Origin: Akkermansia muciniphila
GTDB lineage: Bacteria; Verrucomicrobiota; Verrucomicrobiia; Verrucomicrobiales; Akkermansiaceae
Direction: 5' to 3'
Length of the DNA: 64,000 bases
Assembly: GCA_945888515.1 (NCBI GenBank)
Contig: CAMDAD010000002.1
Span: 1 to 64,000 of the forward strand
Shown here piece after piece: positions 37,213 through 46,474 of this stretch. A model generated the notes under the pieces. That model saw only the letters and a program-made list of their open reading frames with translations. It was not told the DNA's origin and searched no databases. The translations under genes were made by a program, and so were the position numbers. The stretch's first letter is position 1. Every line of letters starts with the position of its first letter.

Positions 37213-38352
37213 ATGAGAGCCATTTTAGCACTTGAAGACGGTCGCACCTTCGAAGGGATTTCCTTCGGTGCCTCCGGAACGACCACAGGAGAGATTTGTT
37301 TTAACACCTCGATGACGGGCTATCAGGAGGTCATCACCGATCCCTCTTACCGCGGGCAAATCGTGACGATGACGTATCCGGAAATCGGAAACTACGGCAT
37401 CAATGAGATCGATGGTGAGTCGGCCTCACCTCACGTGCGAGGTTTCGTCATCGGACAGCTGTGCCAAGCTCCCTCGAACTGGCGCGCCACGAAATCGCTC
37501 GCCGATTATTTTTCAGAACACGGAGTGCTCGGCATCGAGGATATCGACACCCGCGCTCTCACTAAGCACCTGCGTTCGCGAGGTGCTATGCGTTCCTGCT
37601 TGACTACCGAAATGACGGCGGAGGACGCCATCGCGCACGCCCAGCAATCGCCTCCGATGGAGGGCAGCGACTTTGTGAAAGAAGTTTCCACGCCCGAGTC
37701 TTTCCTGTGGACCGCCGAGTCGCGAGAGTGGACCATCCCGAACGCCTGCACTGGTCAGGAAACGCACTACATGCCGCTCGCTCCCGTGCGCCATCGCATT
37801 GTAGCGTTTGACTTCGGCATCAAGTATAACATCCTGCGCCGCCTGCGTCAGGCCGGTTTCGAGGTCGAGCTGCTCAATGCGCGCACCAGCGCCGCCGAGG
37901 TTCTCAAGCGCAATCCCGATGGCATTTTCCTCTCGAACGGTCCCGGTGATCCGGCAGCACTTGGTTACATCCATGAGGAAATGCGACAGCTCATCGGTAA
38001 AAAACCGATTTTCGGCATCTGCCTCGGCAATCAGATTCTCGGTCATGCCTTCGGTGGAAAAACCTTCAAGCTGAAGTTCGGCCATCGCGGTGGAAATCAG
38101 CCCGTAAAGGATCTGCGTAGCGGTCGTATCTCCATCACCTCGCAAAACCACGGCTTTGCGGTTGATGCCGATTCGTTGCCTTCCAACGTCGAAGTCACGC
38201 ACATTAATCTCAATGACGACACGGTGGAGGGTATCCGCCATAAAGAACATCCGGTGTTCAGCGTGCAATACCATCCCGAAGCCGCACCGGGTCCGAATGA
38301 TGCTTCGTATTTCTTCCAAGAATTCGCAGCGATGATTGACACGGTCAAGTAA
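37213..38352 (+). CDS. carA: carbamoyl phosphate synthase small subunit
   Basis: Glutamine amidotransferase subunit that feeds ammonia to CarB for carbamoyl phosphate, used for arginine and pyrimidines. 379 aa. The CarA N-terminal domain (LEDGRTFEGISFGASG, TSMTGYQEVITDPSY) is followed by a class I amidotransferase domain with GICLGNQILGHAFGG (nucleophile cysteine), SQNHGFAVD and the His-Glu pair in QYHPEAAPGP. Start ATG 37213. purA follows after 25 bases on the same strand, so both nucleotide genes are likely co-transcribed. carB is not in the window. Confidence 0.97.
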   Translation: MRAILALEDGRTFEGISFGASGTTTGEICFNTSMTGYQEVITDPSYRGQIVTMTYPEIGNYGINEIDGESASPHVRGFVIGQLCQAPSNWRATKSLADYFSEHGVLGIEDIDTRALTKHLRSRGAMRSCLTTEMTAEDAIAHAQQSPPMEGSDFVKEVSTPESFLWTAESREWTIPNACTGQETHYMPLAPVRHRIVAFDFGIKYNILRRLRQAGFEVELLNARTSAAEVLKRNPDGIFLSNGPGDPAALGYIHEEMRQLIGKKPIFGICLGNQILGHAFGGKTFKLKFGHRGGNQPVKDLRSGRISITSQNHGFAVDADSLPSNVEVTHINLNDDTVEGIRHKEHPVFSVQYHPEAAPGPNDASYFFQEFAAMIDTVK

Positions 38353-38377
38353 CTTTTTTGATCCATAAAAAAATTTG

Positions 38378-39649
38378 ATGAATACCATTATTACTGGTTT
38401 GCAGTGGGGCGATGAAGGCAAAGGAAAAATCGTCGATTATCTCACAGAGGACGCCGATGTGGTCGTACGCTCGCAAGGCGGCAACAACGCCGGTCACACG
38501 GTGATCGCCCACGGTAAAAAATACGTGCTCCATTTACTACCCTCGGGCATCCTCTGGGATGGCAAACTCAATGTGATCGGCAACGGCGTGGTGCTCGATC
38601 CCGTCGGACTGGTCGCTGAAATCGAAAAAGTCGAAGCGAAAGGCGTGAAGGTCACCACTGACAAGTTGTTCATCTCTGATCGCTGTCACATCGTATTACC
38701 CTTTCACAAGGAACTCGATGTCGCCCGCGAAGCCGCGCTGGGCGATCGTAAGATCGGCACCACCAAACGTGGCATCGGTCCGGCTTATGCAGATAAAATC
38801 AACCGATGCGGTTTCCGTGCAGCGGATTTACTACGTCCATCGTACTTCCGTGAGCAGGTGAAACACCGCGTCGCTGATGCCAACCAAGTGCTCGCGCAGT
38901 TCGATCTTCCCCAGTTCAATGCTGAGGCCATGGCTGAGGAAGTGCTCACTGCTTTCGCCCGCCTCGCGCCACACATCACGAATGTGATTCCGCTGCTACA
39001 CAAGGCATGGAAAGAAGAAAAAATCATTTTGTTCGAAGGCGCGCAGGGCAGCTTGCTTGATGTCGATTTTGGCACTTATCCGTTTGTCACATCATCGAAT
39101 ACGACTGCTGGCGGTTCGTGCACAGGCTCTGGTTTGCCACCCACATCGATTCAGCGCGTCATCGGCGTATGCAAGGCTTACACCACTCGCGTCGGCTCGG
39201 GTCCTTTCCCTACGGGCGATGAAGGGCTTTCGCAATACTTGCACGACCTCGGACGCGAGTTCGGTGCCACCACTGGACGCCCCCGCGGCTGCGGTTGGCT
39301 CGATACCGTGTTGCTGCGTTTCGCCTGCATGATCAATGGCGTCACAGGCCTGGCGGTCACTAACCTCGATGGTCTCGATGAATACGCGACACTGAAAATT
39401 TGCACGGCGTATGATGTCGATGGTCAAGTCGTCGACTTACCTCCCGCCGACCGCGATGCATGGGACCGCGCCGTGCCGATTTACGAAGAACTGCCCGGCT
39501 GGCAAGTTGATACCACCGCTTGCCGCGACTACAACGAGCTCCCCGCCAACGCCAAAGCCTACCTCACCCGCTTCGCCGAGCTCTGCGGTGCCCCCGTGGC
39601 CTTCGTCGGCGTCGGTCCAGATCGCGCGCAGACGATTGTGGTGGGATGA
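38378..39649 (+). CDS. purA: adenylosuccinate synthetase
   Basis: Joins IMP and aspartate with GTP to adenylosuccinate, the first step towards AMP. The N-terminal P-loop ITGLQWGDEGKGKIVDYL is typical, as are NNAGHTVI, GTTKRGIGPAYADK, LFEGAQGSLLDVDFGTYPFVTSS and the GTP guanine segment VAFVGVGPDRAQTI near the end. 423 aa from ATG 38378; a TTG one codon earlier also exists. It follows carA closely. The PurB partner is coded at 33946-35391. Confidence 0.97.
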   Translation: MNTIITGLQWGDEGKGKIVDYLTEDADVVVRSQGGNNAGHTVIAHGKKYVLHLLPSGILWDGKLNVIGNGVVLDPVGLVAEIEKVEAKGVKVTTDKLFISDRCHIVLPFHKELDVAREAALGDRKIGTTKRGIGPAYADKINRCGFRAADLLRPSYFREQVKHRVADANQVLAQFDLPQFNAEAMAEEVLTAFARLAPHITNVIPLLHKAWKEEKIILFEGAQGSLLDVDFGTYPFVTSSNTTAGGSCTGSGLPPTSIQRVIGVCKAYTTRVGSGPFPTGDEGLSQYLHDLGREFGATTGRPRGCGWLDTVLLRFACMINGVTGLAVTNLDGLDEYATLKICTAYDVDGQVVDLPPADRDAWDRAVPIYEELPGWQVDTTACRDYNELPANAKAYLTRFAELCGAPVAFVGVGPDRAQTIVVG

Positions 39650-39658
39650 TGCATGGTT

Positions 39659-40096
39659 TTAGACAGGAATCACTTCCAACGCTTCCGTTCCGCCAGATAT
39701 TGCATGCGCTGGGATACGTGTGTCAAATGTCGCGAATGATGCACCGTTCACGACAGCCCGTGCCAATAGGTAAAGATCCCCAACGCGAGAAGGAGTCAAT
39801 TCTTCCGAGCTTACCAAAATTACGTCATCCAAGAGATTTGCCTCTTTTTCGCAGAAAGTGACATCTACACTTTTCACAAAGTGATGCAGCACCTCACGCA
39901 CCCTACTGCAAGTGCCAAGGGGGTTTGAATATCTTGGCTGACTTGCCACTCGGATGACTCCATTCACCACGTGTGAACAAAGTAGAAGTCGTGGCTTTTT
40001 TCTCATGGCATACCATCGGTGCGCGGACTCGTGATGGACATGCATGGGATCAAGCATGGCCAGCAGAGCATTCACATCGAGAAGATAAGTCGTCAT
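39659..40096 (-). CDS. vapC: PIN-domain toxin, VapC type
   Basis: Probable RNase toxin of a VapBC pair; such PIN proteins cut tRNA or rRNA. The 145 aa carry the acidic PIN residues: Asp in YLLDVNALLAM, the subgroup motif VVNGVIRV, Asp in VGDLYLLARA and Asp in FATFDTRI. The start overlaps the stop of the upstream antitoxin gene by four bases, as usual for TA operons. The pair lies between purA and a sulfatase gene. It ends 10 bases from the purA stop, convergent. Confidence 0.9.
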   Translation of the reverse strand: MTTYLLDVNALLAMLDPMHVHHESAHRWYAMRKKPRLLLCSHVVNGVIRVASQPRYSNPLGTCSRVREVLHHFVKSVDVTFCEKEANLLDDVILVSSEELTPSRVGDLYLLARAVVNGASFATFDTRIPAHAISGGTEALEVIPV

Positions 40097-40350
40097 GATT
40101 GCTTCTCAAGCAGTTCGTCTATATCGGATTCCAGCAATTCTTTAATCTGCTGCGGCGTAACTGCCCTAGCATTGACAGAGATGGGAAATAAAGGAATGCC
40201 ATTGCGCGTCTTTTTTCTCGACGAAGGATTCGGCTCCACCGCACGGCGCAGCATCGCGGAGACGACCTCTCCCAATGGTTTCTGGTCACGTGCCGCTACA
40301 GCTTTCACCGCCTCCAGGATGTCATCTTCGATGTTGATGGTTGTTCGCAT
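40093..40350 (-). CDS. vapB: VapB-type antitoxin
   Basis: 85 aa from ATG 40350. The N-terminus MRTTINIEDDILEAVKAVAARDQKPLGEVVSAMLRRAV is a ribbon-helix-helix-type DNA-binding segment. The C-terminal half (ISVNARAVTPQQIKELLESDIDELLEKQ) should wrap the toxin. The frame extends seven codons upstream without RHH similarity. It probably represses its own operon as a complex with VapC; no clear operator palindrome was found in front of it. Confidence 0.87.
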   Translation of the reverse strand: MRTTINIEDDILEAVKAVAARDQKPLGEVVSAMLRRAVEPNPSSRKKTRNGIPLFPISVNARAVTPQQIKELLESDIDELLEKQS

Positions 40351-40495
40351 ACCAGCAACATCACGCATCACGCATCAATTGTCAATCTGATAACATTCCA
40401 CGCACGGACGAGAATTTTGAAAGCGCATCCCCCCTGACCATGCCGCCCTTTCCCGTTGCATTGTAAAATGTTTCGCTCTAGATGGGTGCATCACT

Positions 40496-41881
40496 ATGAA
40501 CCAACCCACGCGTTTCCCATCCCTCCATTCTGCATGGCTTTTGCTGGCGAGCATCATGCTCTTGGCTTCCTTCACCCACGCCACCGAGCGCAAGCCGAAT
40601 TTCATTTTTGTGATCGCTGATGACCAACGCTGGGATGCGATGGGTGTCGTGCAAAAGGAACACGGCGACAAGGCTCGCTACCCATGGTTCGAAACACCCA
40701 ACATGGACCGCCTCGCCGCCGAGGGCGTGCGTTTTCGCAATGCCTTCATCACCCACTCGATCTGCTCGCCGGGTCGTGCAGGATTCCTCACGGGCCAATA
40801 CACTCACAAAAATGGCATCATGGACAATAACACGCCGTTTCCCGTGAATTCCATCACGCACGCCAGTTTGCTGCGCGATGCTGGCTACCAAACCGCCTAT
40901 TTTGGCAAATGGCACATGGGCCCGCAAAAAGGCCAACGCCCAGGCTTTCTCCACTCGGCCAGTTTTGTCGGCCAAGGACAATACATGAACTGCCCCATGG
41001 AAATCAACGGCACTCTCACGCCTACCAAAGGCTGGGTCGATGATGTCTCCACCGAGATGGCCATCCAGTGGCTGAAACAAAACGCGGAAAAACCATTTTC
41101 CTTGGTTCTCGGTTTCAAAAGCCCGCACAACAAACGCGGGGGAGAAAGTTTGCCCGAACGATTGCGCACTCTTTATGCGGGGAAAAAAACGCAGAAAACT
41201 CCCAACTGCGCCATCCCCGCCATCTATCACAAGCCTTTCGCCCATCCCGAAAAACGCCAGGGGCGCGGCCTCGTCGATAACACCATCCACCTCGACTATC
41301 TTCGCCACATCAAGGGAATCGATGAAAATCTCGGACGCCTGTTGGACGCGCTTGCCGAACTGAAACTCACGGATGATACGGTGATTGTTTACACCAGTGA
41401 TAACGGATATTTCCTCGGAGAACGTGGCCTTGGTGATAAACGAGCACTCTACGAAGAAGGGATCCGCATCCCTTTCATTGCCCGCTATCCCAAGCTTTTC
41501 CCGAAAGGCAAGGTCGTGGACCAACTTGTCATCAACCAGGACTTGGCTCCGACCTGGCTCGATCTGGCCGGCCTGCCCGCCCATCCGCAAATGGACGGAC
41601 GCAGTTTCAAAGAACTCGCCCTCGGTCAAACACCCAAGGACTGGCGCACCTCGTTCTTATGCTACTACCGCAAAGAGCTGGGCGATACCCCCACCTGCCG
41701 CGGCATCCGCACGGAAAACGCCAAGCTGGTGATCTATCCAAAACACCCCGAGTGGACCGAAGTCTTCGACCTCAAGGCCGACCCCTACGAATTGAAAAAC
41801 CTCCCCGCCGACGCCCCGCTCGCCAAAGAACTCGCCGCCGAGTTGGAGAAACAAATGAAGGCTGTCGGTTTCACGCAGTGA
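40496..41881 (+). CDS. secreted sulfatase with CxPxR active site
   Basis: Second sulfatase of the window, 461 aa. Signal peptide LLLASIMLLASFTHA; calcium aspartates in FVIADDQRWD; canonical formylglycine site C90-S-P-G-R94; then YFGKWHMG and TSDNGYFLGERG. The C-terminal EWTEVFDLKADPYELKNLP is the usual end of the iduronate/choline-type sulfatase groups. It acts in the periplasm on a sulfated sugar, substrate not known. Unlike the sulfatase at 30611, the site is CxPxR, recognised by oxygen-dependent formylglycine-generating enzyme. It stands just left of the duplicated trpG end. Confidence 0.93.
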   Translation: MNQPTRFPSLHSAWLLLASIMLLASFTHATERKPNFIFVIADDQRWDAMGVVQKEHGDKARYPWFETPNMDRLAAEGVRFRNAFITHSICSPGRAGFLTGQYTHKNGIMDNNTPFPVNSITHASLLRDAGYQTAYFGKWHMGPQKGQRPGFLHSASFVGQGQYMNCPMEINGTLTPTKGWVDDVSTEMAIQWLKQNAEKPFSLVLGFKSPHNKRGGESLPERLRTLYAGKKTQKTPNCAIPAIYHKPFAHPEKRQGRGLVDNTIHLDYLRHIKGIDENLGRLLDALAELKLTDDTVIVYTSDNGYFLGERGLGDKRALYEEGIRIPFIARYPKLFPKGKVVDQLVINQDLAPTWLDLAGLPAHPQMDGRSFKELALGQTPKDWRTSFLCYYRKELGDTPTCRGIRTENAKLVIYPKHPEWTEVFDLKADPYELKNLPADAPLAKELAAELEKQMKAVGFTQ

Positions 41882-41887
41882 GCTCAC

Positions 41888-41914
41888 GTGGCAGAGGCGA
41901 GATGCCTCAGCCAC
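41888..41914. other. hairpin beside the displaced trpG end
   Basis: GTGGCAGAGGC and GCCTCAGCCAC pair with one A/A mismatch around GAGAT. It lies 7 bases after the sulfatase stop and, read on the minus strand, just behind the trpG-derived stop codon, so it may be the old trpG 3' hairpin. Confidence 0.6.
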
Positions 41915-41916
41915 AA

Positions 41917-41967
41917 TCATATCTTCAGGAAATTCTGCAGCAGTTGCTTTCCTTCCTGGGTCAGGAT
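41917..41967 (-). repeat. displaced copy of the trpG 3' end (direct repeat, left)
   Basis: Read on the minus strand this encodes [16 protein letters not shown] and a TGA stop, the last 16 codons of trpG. Bases 41921-41967 match 47734-47780 at 43 of 47 positions, in the same orientation. All four differences are transitions and three of them are silent in the trpG frame; the fourth changes Glu to Lys. Similarity stops sharply at 41968. This is a gene remnant or integration scar, not a working gene. Confidence 0.9.
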
Positions 41968-42075
41968 CCTCTTGGATTTGCACGAAAAATACCCCGGAAT
42001 CTCCTTGCCGGGTCGCGGCATTGCGTATAAAAATACGTGCCATCCTTAACAAGAGCTCTTTTTTCTCGCATCATT

Positions 42076-45000
42076 ATGTCCGCCCTGCCCCTTTTTGAAG
42101 ATCCTTACCTCCGCGCTCAATGGTCGGCGGAATTTGAAGCCTTTGAAGCCAGCCCCGCCTCCGCCGCCTTGCTTGCCCGCCTTCAGGCATGGGCGAGCCG
42201 CGATCTTCTCACGGAACGCGCCTCGGAAACGGCTTTCATCCAGCGCTTTTTCGTGGAAACGTGGGGCTATCACTTGCAGGGGCACGATGCCACCTACAAT
42301 TGCCGCCCGCAGTATGAACTCGCCGGCGCCGGGCAAGGCGGCGGTATGGGCTTTGCCGACCTCGCACTCGGCCACTTCAGTGGCGATGCCGTGCCGCAGG
42401 TGCTCTGCGAGTTCAAGGACATCCGCTCCGGGCTCGATGCCCGCCAAGCCCGCAAGGGCAATACCCGCTCGCCCGTCGAGCAATGCTTCGATTACCTCCA
42501 GTCCGCTTGGCAAGGTCGCGACCGCGATGCCCTCACGGAGCCGTTCTTCGCCCTCGTCACGGACATGAATGAGTTCCGTCTCTACGCACGACGTCTCGGG
42601 CGCGGACAGTTCCAGCGCTTTGTCATTCAGGGAAATGCCAGCCCCACCGAGCCCACGCTCCTCGCCGATACCCCCGCCGCCGCTTTCCGCCGCTTTGTCT
42701 TCTGGCGCATGCTCCAGCCAGACATGCTGCTCGCCGAGCGCGGCGCTCCTTTGCTCGACAAGCTCCTCCGCGATCAGGTCACGCGCGAGAAAGCCATCGA
42801 AAAGGACTTTTACCGCGAATACCACGATTACCGCGAGTTTGTCTATCACACCCTCGTCGAGGCGAATCCCCAGTTTGCTGGCACTCGGGGCCAGCTCGTG
42901 CGGCTCACTCAGCGCTTCCTCGATCGCTGCATTTTCATCCTCTTCTGCGAGGACATGGGGCGCGTCCTCCGCTACCCGCCCGCCTTGCTGCGCGATATCC
43001 TCATCGAGAACAGCCAGAGCAAATTCTACGACCCCGAGGGCTCCGGTCCCTGGGACCAAATGCGCTCGCTCTTCCGTGCCATGCGCGATGGCGGAAACTT
43101 CGGCACTCACGCCATCGATAAATTCAACGGCGGCCTCTTCGAGCAAGACCCACTCCTCGATTCCCTCCACATTCCCGCCAAGGTCTTCTGCTCCCAGAAT
43201 CAGGCCACCAACCTCCTTGCCCACCCGCGCACGCTGCTGTATTTCTCCGCCGCTTACAACTTCGGCCTCAGCTCCGCCGCTGGCGAGCGCGCGATCTCGC
43301 TTTACACCCTCGGCCGCATTTTCGAGCAATCGATCACCGAGCTGGAAATCATGGAGGCGGAAGCCGATGGCCGCATCTCCATTAACAAACTCAGCAAACG
43401 CAAGACCGATGGCGTTTACTACACCCCCGAGTGGACCGTCAGCACTATCGTCGAGCAAACGCTGGGCATGCGCCTGGAGGACATCAAGAACCAACTTGGT
43501 TTCGCCACGCTGCCGCCGCTCGATCAGCCCGCGATTGATGAATACCGCGCCTTCCTCAAGGACAAACGCCGCACCGCTGCCACCGCCGGAAAATGGATCG
43601 CCTTTTTTGAAAAATACCGCTTTCAGCTCGGCCAAATCCGCATTGTCGATCCCGCTTGTGGCTCGGGTGCTTTCTTGATTCAGGCGCTGAATCGACTCGT
43701 CGAGGAATACCGCTGGGTCGTCGCCGAGGAGCAACGCATCACCGGCCATGCTGGACTCTTTGACCAGGACTCCATCATCCGCTCCATCCTCTCCCACAAC
43801 ATCTACGGCGTGGACATCAATCAGGAATCGGTGGAAATCACCAAGCTCGCCCTCTGGCTCCACACCGCCGCCCCCGGCCAACCGCTCTGCTCGCTGGATC
43901 ACAACATCCGCTGCGGCAATAGCCTCGTCGGTCCCGACTTCGCCGCGTTTTATGATCAACGCCATGAGACCCTCTTCGCCGCTGTCGATCCGAATGAACG
44001 CGAACGCATCAATGCCTTTGATTGGCAGGCGGCTTTTCCCGAGGTCTTCTCCCATGGCGGCTTCGATTGCGTCATCGGCAATCCTCCTTACATCAAGCTC
44101 CAGCACTTCCGCCGTGCCCAAGACGACACCGCCGCGTATCTCGTCGAGGCGAAAAACCCCGATGGCAGCCCCGTCTATGCCAGCACCCAGAGCGGCAACT
44201 TCGACATGTATCTGCCCTTCATCGAAAAAGGCATTCGCATTCTCAAGCCCGAGGGCCGCATGGGCTACATCGCGCCCAATGTCTGGATGGTCAATGAATA
44301 CGGCAAACCCTTGCGCCAACTGATCCGCCGCACCCGCAGCCTCGATCGCTGGCTTGATTTCAAAAGCCACCAAATCTTCGACGAGGCCATCACCTACACC
44401 TCGCTGCAATTCTTCCGCGGCTCACCCGTCCCCGCCCTCACCTGCGCCTTCGCCCCCGATGGCAACGCCGCCGCCATCGTCTGGGAAAAAGCTGACCAAA
44501 TCCCGTATGAGGAACTGCCGGAGGAGGAAGCGTGGACACTCGCGCCGAAGGCGGAAATGGCGTTGATTGGTCGTTTGAAGTCATCTTGCAAGACGCTTCA
44601 AAATTGCTCAAAAGGAATAGTCGTAGGCATCCAAACAAGTGCTGATCACATCTATCATCTCAAGCGCGTTGCAGCTAATCGCTACGAAACGAGTAGTGGA
44701 ATAGAGCTTACGTTAGAGGATGGTTTGATGCATCCGCTCGTTTCAGGACCTGAGGCTAAACGTTATCTGAGCCCACAAACTGAAACCTATTTGCTTTTTC
44801 CATACTTGATGGCGAGCGATCAGAAAATGCGGCTTATTTCAGAAAGCGAAATGCAGTCGCGTTACCCGTTTGGATGGGCGTATTTGAAATCCAACGAAAT
44901 CGAATTACGCAGGCGGGAAAAAAATAAGATGAACGATGACAATAATTGGTGGGGTTACAACTACCCCAAAAATCTCGACAAGCAAGAAACCGCGAAACTG

Positions 45001-45894
45001 ATTGTCGCTCAAACAGTTCCATCTCTCAGAGTTTGTAATGATTCCCATGGAGCGTTTTATCTCAATAATGTCCGCGTGAACGGCATTCTAACAGATGGAG
45101 AGGGTGATGGTTGGTTTTTGCTTGGAGTTTTGAACGCTCCTGTTTGTGATTTCGTATTCCGGCGAACAGCGAAATCAAAAGAAGGCGGCTACTACGAAGC
45201 CAACAAACAATTCATCGCCCCGCTCCCTATCCCCGATGCCACACCGGAGCAACGCTTGGAAATCGGCACCCGTGCCCGCGAGTTGCAAGAGCTCCACACC
45301 CAACGCCGTGACACCATCGCCAAGCTCGATCAACGTCTCTTCAGCGCCCAAACCGCCCCGCTCAGCCCCGAGCTCAAGCCCGATTGGCTCTGGTCCGATG
45401 TCGGCACCCCTGCCTCATGGAAACAATCCCTCAACGCCCCCGCCGGTCTCAGTGCCCGCGATCTCACCGCCTGGGCCAAACAACAACACCTCGATGCCCT
45501 CCAGCAAAAGCTCGACACCCTCGATGCCCTCCTCCAACCCGGTGCCACCATCGCCATTACCAACACCGATGACGAGATCGTCCTAACCATCTCCGGCCGC
45601 GAAGCCCTCCACCTCTACGACAAACCCCAAACCGAATGGATCGCCGCCCAATGGCGCCACGCCCTCCGCGACCAAAACGTCACCGAAGCCTTCGACGCCA
45701 AAAAACTCCTAAAACCCCTCCTCACCCAACGCACCACCACCGAAGAGCCCTTGCGTCAACGCATCCTCCACCTAGACCAACAAATCACTCACCTCGACCA
45801 AACCATCGCCCAAAAAGAATCAGAACTAAACGCCATCATCTACAGTCTCTACGCCCTCAGCGCAGAAGAAGTTTCGATGGTCGAGAATGGTTGA
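42076..45894 (+). CDS. type IIG restriction-modification enzyme (nuclease, methyltransferase and specificity in one chain)
   Basis: Single-chain restriction-modification protein of 1272 aa. N-terminal part: PD-(D/E)xK-like nuclease site with Asp95 (FADLALG) and Glu112-Phe-Lys114 (LCEFKDI). The middle is a helical connector. The methyltransferase has the SAM motif DPACGSGAF (525-533), INQESVEITKLALWLH and the catalytic NPPY (669-672), so it is probably an adenine-N6 methylase. The C-terminus holds a TaqI-like target-recognition domain, then coiled coils (TIAKLDQRLFS; LDQQITHLDQTIAQKESELN). It both cuts and protects DNA at a site that cannot be read from the sequence. ATG 42076 was chosen over the frame start at 42037. 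About 44580-45190 is much lower in GC than the rest, as if the recognition part was exchanged. Confidence 0.9.
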   Translation: MSALPLFEDPYLRAQWSAEFEAFEASPASAALLARLQAWASRDLLTERASETAFIQRFFVETWGYHLQGHDATYNCRPQYELAGAGQGGGMGFADLALGHFSGDAVPQVLCEFKDIRSGLDARQARKGNTRSPVEQCFDYLQSAWQGRDRDALTEPFFALVTDMNEFRLYARRLGRGQFQRFVIQGNASPTEPTLLADTPAAAFRRFVFWRMLQPDMLLAERGAPLLDKLLRDQVTREKAIEKDFYREYHDYREFVYHTLVEANPQFAGTRGQLVRLTQRFLDRCIFILFCEDMGRVLRYPPALLRDILIENSQSKFYDPEGSGPWDQMRSLFRAMRDGGNFGTHAIDKFNGGLFEQDPLLDSLHIPAKVFCSQNQATNLLAHPRTLLYFSAAYNFGLSSAAGERAISLYTLGRIFEQSITELEIMEAEADGRISINKLSKRKTDGVYYTPEWTVSTIVEQTLGMRLEDIKNQLGFATLPPLDQPAIDEYRAFLKDKRRTAATAGKWIAFFEKYRFQLGQIRIVDPACGSGAFLIQALNRLVEEYRWVVAEEQRITGHAGLFDQDSIIRSILSHNIYGVDINQESVEITKLALWLHTAAPGQPLCSLDHNIRCGNSLVGPDFAAFYDQRHETLFAAVDPNERERINAFDWQAAFPEVFSHGGFDCVIGNPPYIKLQHFRRAQDDTAAYLVEAKNPDGSPVYASTQSGNFDMYLPFIEKGIRILKPEGRMGYIAPNVWMVNEYGKPLRQLIRRTRSLDRWLDFKSHQIFDEAITYTSLQFFRGSPVPALTCAFAPDGNAAAIVWEKADQIPYEELPEEEAWTLAPKAEMALIGRLKSSCKTLQNCSKGIVVGIQTSADHIYHLKRVAANRYETSSGIELTLEDGLMHPLVSGPEAKRYLSPQTETYLLFPYLMASDQKMRLISESEMQSRYPFGWAYLKSNEIELRRREKNKMNDDNNWWGYNYPKNLDKQETAKLIVAQTVPSLRVCNDSHGAFYLNNVRVNGILTDGEGDGWFLLGVLNAPVCDFVFRRTAKSKEGGYYEANKQFIAPLPIPDATPEQRLEIGTRARELQELHTQRRDTIAKLDQRLFSAQTAPLSPELKPDWLWSDVGTPASWKQSLNAPAGLSARDLTAWAKQQHLDALQQKLDTLDALLQPGATIAITNTDDEIVLTISGREALHLYDKPQTEWIAAQWRHALRDQNVTEAFDAKKLLKPLLTQRTTTEEPLRQRILHLDQQITHLDQTIAQKESELNAIIYSLYALSAEEVSMVENG

Positions 45895-45981
45895 TTAATC
45901 GAAAAAACTATCTCCCCATATTTGGACATACGAAACAGACGCACTAATTCGAAAAGAATTTGGTGATTTACGATTTCAAAG

Positions 45982-46470
45982 TCATATCCCCAGCGTTTTC
46001 TGATCGGGATTCGTCAACTCATCCGGACGGAAGCCGTCCTTGAGAAGAATCGTTGAAATCCCGCAGAGATTTGCGGCGCGGAGTCGTTCAGCCCATTTGG
46101 TGAGTGTGTTCGCATCCTCGGTGAGAATGACCGTGCAATGCTCCAATTGAGCCTGCGCGAGGATTTTGAGGTCGTTGCGCACGACGTTTCGATTTTCCGT
46201 CTTCTCAACCGGATTGCTTTTGAGGAATTTTTGGTATTTAGCGGATTCCATCGCATGCCGAAAATTGAAAGGAACGATGTGGAAGGAAGCAAGCGGAAGA
46301 TCAGTGACCGACTGCCCACATTCGAACTCCGCAACTACCAGAGTCGAGAGGCAAAGCAGATGACCTGCTTCCAGACAGTGGCGATAGTATTCGACGGCGG
46401 TGCGGTGATTCGGGCGAGTAGGATCGGCGAATGTGATCAAAAACGAAGTGTCGACGCAGATAGGAACCAT
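45982..46470 (-). CDS. PIN-domain protein (probable toxin or nuclease)
   Basis: 162 aa with a PIN ribonuclease pattern: Asp7 in ICVDTSFLITF, Glu48 in VVAEFE, Asp100 in VRNDLKILAQAQ and Asp119 in LTEDANTL. The four acidic residues would bind Mg2+ and cut RNA. It is coded 4 bases behind a 260-aa gene of unknown family, so the two are one operon. It is not the usual VapC type, since the partner is far larger than VapB antitoxins. Base composition is lower in GC than the metabolic genes of the window. Toxin role is inferred. Confidence 0.72.
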   Translation of the reverse strand: MVPICVDTSFLITFADPTRPNHRTAVEYYRHCLEAGHLLCLSTLVVAEFECGQSVTDLPLASFHIVPFNFRHAMESAKYQKFLKSNPVEKTENRNVVRNDLKILAQAQLEHCTVILTEDANTLTKWAERLRAANLCGISTILLKDGFRPDELTNPDQKTLGI

Positions 46471-46474
46471 TTGC

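Noticed and set aside
42569-43678. A long plus-strand frame rich in Ser, Pro and Ala inside the same gene
   Set aside because: The composition is that of an out-of-frame reading of GC-rich DNA, and it lies fully inside the real gene.
42046-44409. A 787-codon open frame antisense to the restriction-modification gene
   Set aside because: It is a shadow caused by the high-GC codon pattern of the real gene. It ends near where the low-GC segment begins and shows no family features.
42076-45894. BREX-type PglX methyltransferase
   Set aside because: The protein has its own D...ExK nuclease site at the N-terminus and no BREX genes lie around it, so a type IIG enzyme is the better reading.
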